From positions 1 through 62,211 of the forward strand of contig CALGAN010000078.1 of assembly GCA_937951875.1 (NCBI GenBank): a stretch of DNA of 62,211 bases, given 5' to 3'. Numbering within the stretch: the stretch's first letter is position 1; every line of letters begins with the position of its first letter. Source of the DNA: an uncultured Alkalilimnicola sp. GTDB lineage: Bacteria; Pseudomonadota; Gammaproteobacteria; Nitrococcales; AK92. The translations under genes and the position numbers were made by a program. Shown in pieces: positions 56,700 through 62,211 of this stretch. Below the pieces are notes generated by a model. It made no database searches and was not told the DNA's origin. It was given only the letters and a program-made list of their open reading frames with translations.

Positions 56700-57701
56700 T
56701 CAGGACACCACGGCCTCGGCGTAACGCTCGGCCATGGTTCTGGCGATCCGCGCCAGCTCCGCCCGCAATTCCGGCGGCCCCACCACTTCGACGCGATCAC
56801 CGAAACCCAGCAGCCACCAGCGCAGCTGCTGGGTGTCGCGCACCGTCGCGCGGATGCGGATACGGCCGTCCGGCGCCTGTTCGCTGATCTGATCGTCGCT
56901 GAGCTTGGTCTCGTGCAAATGCACGGCGGCGATCGGCTCGAACAGCACTTCGAGCGGGATCAAACCGCCTTCCGGATAATCGAAGTGCGCTTCCTCGATA
57001 TAGGCCTGCAGGCTGAACCCTTCCGGCCGCACGGCGGGCTCTTCCAGCAGCTCCACCGCCTGCATGCGGTGCAGCACCAGCTGCAGCACGTCCTTGTACT
57101 GGAACAGCGTGCACACCAGATAGACCACCTGGTCGCGCAGCACCAGGCCGAGAGGGTGCACCACGTATTCCTTTTCCTCGCCCTGCTTGGTGCGATAGCG
57201 GGTCTTGAACTGCTTTTCCTCCAGCAGCGCCCGGTACACGGTATCGAGCACGCCGGCCTGCAGCGCCGGCTCGCGCAGCCGCTGCCCGCGCGGGATCACC
57301 CGCACCTTCTCGGTCCAGCTCTTGAGCGGGCCCTTGGCCTTTTCCAGCACCTCCCTGGCGCGCTCGAAGTGCGGCTCCAGATGCTCGAGGGCGGAACGGG
57401 GTATCAGCCTCTCCAGATACTTTTCCACCAGCGTGAAGCTCAGCGCGGTCGCCGGGTCCATGCCGGGCAGATCCAGCACCTTGGCCGCCGGATCCCAGCG
57501 ATAGCCGTAGGGTTTGGCGCGCCGGTTGACCTTGAGCGGGAACGAGTTCTCCAGCTCCTGGAGATCGCGCTCTATGGTGCGCTTGGTGGTTTCGAAACCG
57601 AGTTCGGTGATGATCTCGTGCAACTCGGCGATGGTGATGTCGCGCCGGCGCGGAATGGCTTGCAACAACGCCCACTGCCGCAACAGCGTTGAGCCGGACA
57701 T
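56700..57701 (-). CDS. WYL domain-containing transcriptional regulator
   Basis: 333-residue regulator. The N-terminal winged helix (LRQWALLQAIPRRRDITIAELHEIITELGFETTKRTIERDLQEL, residues 7-50) is followed by a helical linker and the WYL-type Sm-like domain (PLGLVLRDQVVYLVCTLFQYKDVLQLVLHRMQAVEL), with the WCX-type C-terminal extension (ATVRDTQQLRWWLLGFGDRVEVVGPPELRAELARIA). Proteins of this family respond to nucleic acid or nucleotide-like ligands and often regulate defence or DNA-damage genes, for example BrxR and CapW. It lies between metK and a GGCT-like gene. It could control the SNF2/TPR pair 1.7 kb away, but that is speculative. Confidence 0.9.
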   Translation of the reverse strand: MSGSTLLRQWALLQAIPRRRDITIAELHEIITELGFETTKRTIERDLQELENSFPLKVNRRAKPYGYRWDPAAKVLDLPGMDPATALSFTLVEKYLERLIPRSALEHLEPHFERAREVLEKAKGPLKSWTEKVRVIPRGQRLREPALQAGVLDTVYRALLEEKQFKTRYRTKQGEEKEYVVHPLGLVLRDQVVYLVCTLFQYKDVLQLVLHRMQAVELLEEPAVRPEGFSLQAYIEEAHFDYPEGGLIPLEVLFEPIAAVHLHETKLSDDQISEQAPDGRIRIRATVRDTQQLRWWLLGFGDRVEVVGPPELRAELARIARTMAERYAEAVVS

Positions 57702-57740
57702 ACGGGCCCCTCAGTTCTGGTTATACGACCGACGTTTCGC

Positions 57741-58148
57741 TCATGTTAGCAAATGCTCATCTCGGCAATCCGGCATGCGCCGCGCCTGCCAAACCACCCA
57801 GTCGCCGTGCGGCACCACCGGCGCGGCGTCGGCGGCATGCGCCGGCAGCAAATAGATCCAGGCCCAGCCCCAGGGCGTGTTCAGGCGCAGGCGCTGAAAC
57901 AGCTGAGGACAGCACTCGTAGCCGTCGATCGCCCGCAGCAGTTCCCGGCCGACCGCGTAAACCTCGCCGACGATGGCGGTCTCGCCGCCGCACGTCACGC
58001 CCGCGAAAGCACCCAAGTCGCGCATGGTGAAATGCGGCTCGGTGCGGTACGTGCCCAGCAGATGGGCGCCGGCCAGCCAATGGTGGCAGGGCTGGCCGCG
58101 TCGTAGATTGCCGTAGACGAAGATGCGCTCGGTATCGGAAGCGAACAT
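57741..58148 (-). CDS. Gamma-glutamylcyclotransferase (GGCT/AIG2)-like protein
   Basis: 135-residue protein with the cyclotransferase substrate loop IFVYGNLRRGQPCHHWLAGAHLLG (family pattern YGTLRRG; here Asn replaces Thr) and VGEVYAVGRELLRAIDGYE, with the usual acidic residue in the helix after the VYxV strand. These proteins produce 5-oxoproline from gamma-glutamyl peptides, or act on gamma-glutamylamines. The C-terminus WAWIYLLPAHAADAAPVVPHGDWVVW fits YtfP/GGCT-like members. ATG 58148 begins MFASDTERIFVYG. Confidence 0.85.
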   Translation of the reverse strand: MFASDTERIFVYGNLRRGQPCHHWLAGAHLLGTYRTEPHFTMRDLGAFAGVTCGGETAIVGEVYAVGRELLRAIDGYECCPQLFQRLRLNTPWGWAWIYLLPAHAADAAPVVPHGDWVVWQARRMPDCRDEHLLT

Positions 58149-58282
58149 GGGGTGCAGTGTCCTTACCGCTGCGACGTTCTGCGTCGCTTCCGGCATTCCC
58201 CAACCGGGATGCGTGACGGGATGGCTGCTTCCTACGTTCCCCCCGGGTCGCTGGGGCATGCGCAGCGTAGCGCGGCCGGCGA

Positions 58283-58303
58283 CCGACGATGTTCCGTCGT
58301 CGG
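58283..58303 (-). terminator. Hairpin downstream of the sulfatase gene
   Basis: CCGACGA/TCGTCGG around a 7-nt loop, inside a larger symmetric GGGGCATGCG...GCGCCCC arrangement (58253-58325), in the 217-nt gap after the sulfatase stop. No U-tract. A plausible transcript end. Confidence 0.45.
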
Positions 58304-58365
58304 CCGCCGAACCGCGATGCGCCCCCTAGCCCAGCGCCATGCAAGCGCGTAGAAGGATCCGCCGA

Positions 58366-60537
58366 TCAACGCGGGCAGGGGCCCATGTTGGCCTGGATCA
58401 CCGCCAGATCCTGGGCGTTGGTCAGGCCGTCCAGGTTGAAGTCGTAGAGGCTCGACAGGCCCCACTCGGCGGCGATGCGGGCGTATTCGGCGAGATCGGT
58501 TTCATCGACCACCCCGTCGCCGTTGCCGTCGCCGGGGCAGGCATGCTGCGAGGCGAGGATCGCGTCGAGCTCGGCGCGCAGCGCCTCCAGGCGGGCGCGC
58601 TCGTGCGAGGTGAGCGGCAGCACGCGCGCCAGCAGATCGTCCTCGGCGCGGTCCAGGCGCGGCACCGGCACCGCCTGGTCGATGCGGTAGAACTCCTCGG
58701 TCACCACTTCCACCGGGCCATCGATGGCCGGGTCGTAGTCCAGGGCGCGGTTGCGCACCAGCTTGTAGTGCTCGTCGCGCACCGCCTGGTACACCGTGGC
58801 GCCCATGGTGATGCGGTGGCGTTCGTAGTTGACGCTGTCGTGGCGATAGATCGCCTGGTTGACCTCCCAGCAATGCCGCAAGTCGCCCTCGAGCACGCTC
58901 GGGTCGTCGGCGCCCGGCCCCCACCAAACGCCGCCGTTGTCCTCGCACACGCCCTTGCTGATCGGGGTGTGCGAGCAGAGGTTGCCGTTGAACACGCAGG
59001 GCGGATTGACGCCGTTGTTGGCCTGCAGGTTGAGTCCGCCCTGGGTGAAGTTGAACTGCCGGATCGCCGGTTGCGCCGGGTCGCGCAGGTAGGGCAGCAG
59101 TTCCTCGGCGTCGATGCGCCGCGTCACCGTCGCCGCCAGATCGACCACGGCGATGTCGGCGAACAGCCGGAACACGTCGGTGGCGTTGACCATGTGCTCG
59201 ACGCTGCGGTCCGGCTGTTCCACCAACGGGCCGGACACGATCAGCGGCACCCACACGCCGGTCTGGTAGGCCGAGCCCTTGGCGCGCTGCGGGTCGAACG
59301 GCAGCTTCACGGTCGGCCCGAACGAGCCGTTGTCGCCGACCACCACCACCATGGTGTCGCTGGTCGCCGGGTCGTAGATCAGGCGGCCGTCGTCGGCCTG
59401 CCGGGCGATGCCGGTCTCCACCAGCAGGCGGGCGAGCTCGGTGTCCAGCGCCTCGATCATGGCGTCCGCCAGCCGGCGCTGGTTGATCGGATCGTCGCAG
59501 GCGGCGGTCAGGCGCGCGCCGATGCCGGAGCGCAGCAAATGCCCCGGCGGCGGCTGCAGCGGCGTGTGCGGTGAGCTGAAGCTGAGCGTCGCCATCCACG
59601 GCGTACCGGCGGCGCGGCGGTCCTTGATCCAGGCGATGGCGGCGTCGACCTCGATGGTGGTGCGGAAGCCGCGGCCGCGCGGGTCGGTCAGCGCCGCCTC
59701 CTCCAGCTTGCCGTCGCGGTTGACCACCAGCGGCGAGACGTAGTGCGCGTTCTCGCGCTCGAACACCAGACCGGCCGGCGGCTCCGCCTGGCAGGCGGCG
59801 TTCGGCACCAGCACACCGCCGCGGCTCAGGCATTGCAGGCCCGGCGCGTCGCCGGCGTCGTTCTTGCCGGCTAGCGCCACGCAGCCACCGCCCGGCAGGT
59901 AGCAGGCGCCAGCGTCGGCGCCGTTCGGCTGGCTGGCGTCGGGCACGAAGCCGCAGGAGTAGGTGCCGTGCGGCGCGACGCCACCGGCGCTGGTGTCGAT
60001 CGAGCCCGGCAGGCCGCCGGTCCAGCCGTAGAAGTAGTGCCAGCCGAGTTGCGCCGGCGTGCCGTTGCCCGCCTCGTTGTGCTCCGGTCCGGCCAGGTGG
60101 AACTTGCCGAACATGCCGCTCTGGTAGCCGGCGGTGGCGAGCACCTTGGCGACGGTCATCTCCCAAGGGTCGACCTGGGAGTTGGCTAGATCGTTGGGGC
60201 CGATGGCCTGATAGATGTTGTTGCGCAGCGGATAGCGGCCGGTCATCAGCGCCGAGCGGCCGGGCGAGCACTCCGGCATCGACCAGGTGTTGCGGAAGCG
60301 CACGCCGTTGGCGGCGAGGGCATCTATGGAGGGCGTGGCCGGCCCTTCCACGCCGCCATAGCCCATGGCCCGCAGCTGGTCGGCGCCGACGTCGTCCATG
60401 ATCACGAACAGGATGTTGGGCGTGCGCTCGGTCACCGGCCCGTCATCGTGATCGTCGCGGTCGCCGTCGGAGCCGCAGGCGGTCATCGTCAGCGCCGCCG
60501 CCAGGACGGTGGCCATACCCAATGCATTGGTTCTCAT
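58366..60537 (-). CDS. Lipoprotein sulfatase with C-terminal dockerin-like repeat
   Basis: 723-residue secreted sulfatase. N-terminus MRTNALGMATVLAAALTMTAC is a lipoprotein signal ending in a TAC lipobox (Cys about 21). The catalytic domain begins TPNILFVIMDDVGADQL (metal Asp pair) and carries the formylglycine signature ECSPGRSALMTGRYP, a match to C/S-x-P-x-R with Cys. Further metal/active-site blocks are FGKFHLAGPEHNEAGNG, SFSSPHTPLQPP and MVVVVGDNGSFG. The last about 55 residues contain two EF-hand-like dockerin repeats (DGNGDGVVDETDL and DFNLDGLTNAQDL). It hydrolyses sulfate esters after Cys-to-formylglycine maturation; no formylglycine-generating enzyme gene is in the window. Start ATG 60537 shares one base with the upstream cytochrome stop (TGATG), indicating coupling. 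Confidence 0.92.
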   Translation of the reverse strand: MRTNALGMATVLAAALTMTACGSDGDRDDHDDGPVTERTPNILFVIMDDVGADQLRAMGYGGVEGPATPSIDALAANGVRFRNTWSMPECSPGRSALMTGRYPLRNNIYQAIGPNDLANSQVDPWEMTVAKVLATAGYQSGMFGKFHLAGPEHNEAGNGTPAQLGWHYFYGWTGGLPGSIDTSAGGVAPHGTYSCGFVPDASQPNGADAGACYLPGGGCVALAGKNDAGDAPGLQCLSRGGVLVPNAACQAEPPAGLVFERENAHYVSPLVVNRDGKLEEAALTDPRGRGFRTTIEVDAAIAWIKDRRAAGTPWMATLSFSSPHTPLQPPPGHLLRSGIGARLTAACDDPINQRRLADAMIEALDTELARLLVETGIARQADDGRLIYDPATSDTMVVVVGDNGSFGPTVKLPFDPQRAKGSAYQTGVWVPLIVSGPLVEQPDRSVEHMVNATDVFRLFADIAVVDLAATVTRRIDAEELLPYLRDPAQPAIRQFNFTQGGLNLQANNGVNPPCVFNGNLCSHTPISKGVCEDNGGVWWGPGADDPSVLEGDLRHCWEVNQAIYRHDSVNYERHRITMGATVYQAVRDEHYKLVRNRALDYDPAIDGPVEVVTEEFYRIDQAVPVPRLDRAEDDLLARVLPLTSHERARLEALRAELDAILASQHACPGDGNGDGVVDETDLAEYARIAAEWGLSSLYDFNLDGLTNAQDLAVIQANMGPCPR

Positions 60538-62211
60538 CAGTGTTTTTCCCCATGCTCCCGCTGCGGCAGCAGCGGATCCCCCGGATTCAGCTCGGCCAGC
60601 CCGGCCCACAGCGCCTGCGCCTCGACCTCCTCGCCGCCCTCGCGCAAATAAGCGATCAAGGTCTGGCGCAGCCGCCGATCGGCCGGCTGCGCGCGCAGCA
60701 GCCCGCGCAGCAATTCCACCGCCTCCCCGCGCCGGCCGCCATCGTGCAGCGCCACCGCCAGCACGTAGCCGTACTGCGGCTGCTCCGGCGCCAGCTCATG
60801 GGCCCGCCGCAGCACTGCCAGGGCCTGCTCGCGCAGCCCCTGGCGCACCAGCGCGAGTCCCAGGGCGTGCCGCAGCGAGGCCTCCGCCGGATGCTCGCGA
60901 ATCGCTTCGTTCAGCAACCGCAGGGCGCCGTCGGCGTCTCCCGCCGCCTGTTCGCGCCACTGCGCCAGCATGATCAGCGCCGGGAAGAAGTGCGGGTCTC
61001 GCTGCAAGGCGCGGCGCAAGGTCGGCTCGACCTGCTCGTCCCGCCCGGTCGCCGCGTACACGCTGGCCAAATTGAGCAGGGCTTCGGCCCGGTCGAGCAT
61101 GGTCAGCTGGACCTGCTCGTACTCGGCGATCACCTGGCGCCGCGCGCTAGGCTCCATCTCCAGCGACAACAACTGCCAGGCGGCGGCCAGCCTCACCGCC
61201 CGCACCGGATCGCGCAGCAGCGGCCCGAACAAAGCCGCCTGCCGCGACGCGGGCAGCCAGCCCGCCAGCGCCTCGACGGCGGCGCGGCGCACCAACGGCG
61301 AGTCGTCGCTCAGCGCGGCGACCAGCGTCCGCAGCGCGTCCGCCGAGGGGTAATCGGGCAGCGCGCCGAGCAGCGTGGCGCGGCGGATGGCGGGCAGGTC
61401 GCCGCGCGCCAGCTGGGCGAGCAGCCCCTCGGCGGCGCCGGGGAGGCCGCGGCGCGCGGCATGCAAAGCGCGCGCATAGCCGCCGTCGCGCGGCGCCGCC
61501 TGCGGATACCACTGCCGGAACTGCGCCAGCACCCGCTCGGGGTCGCTGTCGCGGTGGCAATCGAGGCAGGCATCGGAGTGCCCCAACTCGCGCGCCTGCG
61601 CCGGATGGGGCGAGCTGAAGCTGTGGTCGTGGCGCAAATCCTTGCCCATGTACACCTTGCCCGGCATATGGCAGGCGGTGCAGCGAGCGCCGGCCGAGCC
61701 GGGGGCGTGATGATGATGGGATGGCTGGTCGTAATCCTTGGCCTGCAGCCCGGCGGCGGCGATGTCGGCGCGCACCGCCTGGCCAGCGGGGTTGTGGCAC
61801 TGGACGCAAACGCCGTTGCCGCTCCCCCGCAATCGCCCGCCATGCGGCTCGTGGCAGTCGGAGCAGACCACGCCGGCGGCGTACATGCGGCTTTGCAGGA
61901 ATGAGCCGTACTCGAACACTTCGCCGTCGATCTTGCCGTCGACCTGGTACAGGCCCGCGTCGAGGGTCATCGGCAGATAGTCGTCGAGCAAGGCGTTGCC
62001 GTGCTGGTAGCCGTTGCCGAGCGGCGTGCGGCGGCTGTGGCAGCGGGCGCACATCTCCACCTGCCGTCGATCGCCGGCCTCCGCCAGGGCGAGCGTGAAG
62101 CCCTTGCCAGCGTCGTCCGGCCCGCCCTTGCCCGCGGCCCAGCGCAGATGCTCGGCCGCCGGTCCGTGGCAGCTCTGGCAGCCCACGCCCGGCGCCTGCC
62201 AGTGGCTGGGG
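60537..62211 (-). CDS. Multihaem c-type cytochrome with HEAT and TPR repeats, N-terminus beyond right edge
   Basis: Partial gene: at least 558 codons, open to the right edge. Six CxxCH haem motifs are visible (GCQSCHGP, MCARCHSRR, VCSDCHEPH, VCVQCHNPA, RCTACHMPG, CLDCHRDS), in the N-terminal 220 residues of the visible part. Then come HEAT-like repeats (ALRTLVAALSDDSPLVRRAAVEALAGW, DPVRAVRLAAAWQLLSLEM) and C-terminal TPR repeats (YAATGRDEQVEPTLRRALQRDPHFFPALIMLAQW and further copies). c-type haem attachment implies a periplasmic or extracellular location. Its stop overlaps the sulfatase start, so it is the upstream partner. Possible roles are electron transfer or nitrite/hydroxylamine-type chemistry. 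The motifs do not fix which, and more haems may lie beyond the edge. Confidence 0.88.
   Translation of the reverse strand, partial: PSHWQAPGVGCQSCHGPAAEHLRWAAGKGGPDDAGKGFTLALAEAGDRRQVEMCARCHSRRTPLGNGYQHGNALLDDYLPMTLDAGLYQVDGKIDGEVFEYGSFLQSRMYAAGVVCSDCHEPHGGRLRGSGNGVCVQCHNPAGQAVRADIAAAGLQAKDYDQPSHHHHAPGSAGARCTACHMPGKVYMGKDLRHDHSFSSPHPAQARELGHSDACLDCHRDSDPERVLAQFRQWYPQAAPRDGGYARALHAARRGLPGAAEGLLAQLARGDLPAIRRATLLGALPDYPSADALRTLVAALSDDSPLVRRAAVEALAGWLPASRQAALFGPLLRDPVRAVRLAAAWQLLSLEMEPSARRQVIAEYEQVQLTMLDRAEALLNLASVYAATGRDEQVEPTLRRALQRDPHFFPALIMLAQWREQAAGDADGALRLLNEAIREHPAEASLRHALGLALVRQGLREQALAVLRRAHELAPEQPQYGYVLAVALHDGGRRGEAVELLRGLLRAQPADRRLRQTLIAYLREGGEEVEAQALWAGLAELNPGDPLLPQREHGEKH

Overview
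The window is GC-rich bacterial chromosome, with G/C at most third codon positions by eye. Its conserved gene blocks are proteobacterial, most likely gammaproteobacterial: yffB-dapE, hrcA-grpE-dnaK-dnaJ-dapB behind a CIRCE element, nadK-recN, fur/bamE, rnfH-ratA, smpB-tmRNA, gltX and metK. Several acyl-CoA catabolic operons and an EpsA-type LuxR regulator suggest a metabolically versatile environmental lineage (Nevskiales- or Immundisolibacter-like). That placement is a guess and was not tested. No phage, transposase, CRISPR array or rRNA operon was seen.

Region 1 (1-15024) is an uptake and CoA-activation locus. A minus-strand operon encodes an oligopeptide-type ABC importer (two ATPases, a Tat-exported binding protein, two permeases), then an acyl-CoA synthetase, then a single-chain biotin carboxylase/BCCP/carboxyltransferase cut by the left edge. 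A TetR regulator precedes it. A second, complete single-chain acyl-CoA carboxylase is transcribed divergently, followed by an orphan branched-chain-type binding protein. The tetR/carboxylase gap holds an inverted repeat that looks like the TetR operator.

Region 2 (15025-35200) is mostly housekeeping. It opens with a conspicuously AT-rich 0.7 kb gap holding three clustered DnaA-box sequences, followed by an EpsA-type LuxR regulator. Then come yffB-dapE, dapB, the HrcA/CIRCE heat-shock cluster, nadK, recN, fur, bamE, rnfH-ratA, an SNF-type symporter, smpB with tmRNA (tag ANDDNYALAA), a nitroreductase, a DJ-1/PfpI protein, tRNA-Ala(GGC) and gltX.

Region 3 (35188-50450) is metabolic: a FabG/PhbB-type reductase, a small unknown protein, a cupin, a DUF2325-like protein, an MFS exporter, then a nine-gene minus-strand beta-oxidation-like operon (acyl-CoA synthetase, 3-hydroxyacyl-CoA dehydrogenase, enoyl-CoA hydratase, acyl-CoA dehydrogenase, two SDRs, a nitronate-monooxygenase-type flavoprotein, a hotdog-like protein) behind a TetR regulator. 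Nearly identical 14-bp palindromes lie upstream of the operon and upstream of the tetR gene.

Region 4 (50592-62211) is the most accessory. It holds a two-gene module of a SNF2-family helicase and a TPR protein of unknown function, whose 5' end is out of frame across a GC-dinucleotide tract; metK; a WYL-domain regulator; a gamma-glutamylcyclotransferase-like protein; and a translationally coupled pair of a multihaem cytochrome with HEAT/TPR repeats (cut by the right edge) and a lipoprotein sulfatase with a C-terminal dockerin. The SNF2/TPR pair and the cytochrome/sulfatase pair are the best candidates for undescribed systems. Two copies of a composite intergenic repeat (16.66-16.84 kb and 39.66-39.88 kb) also stand out.
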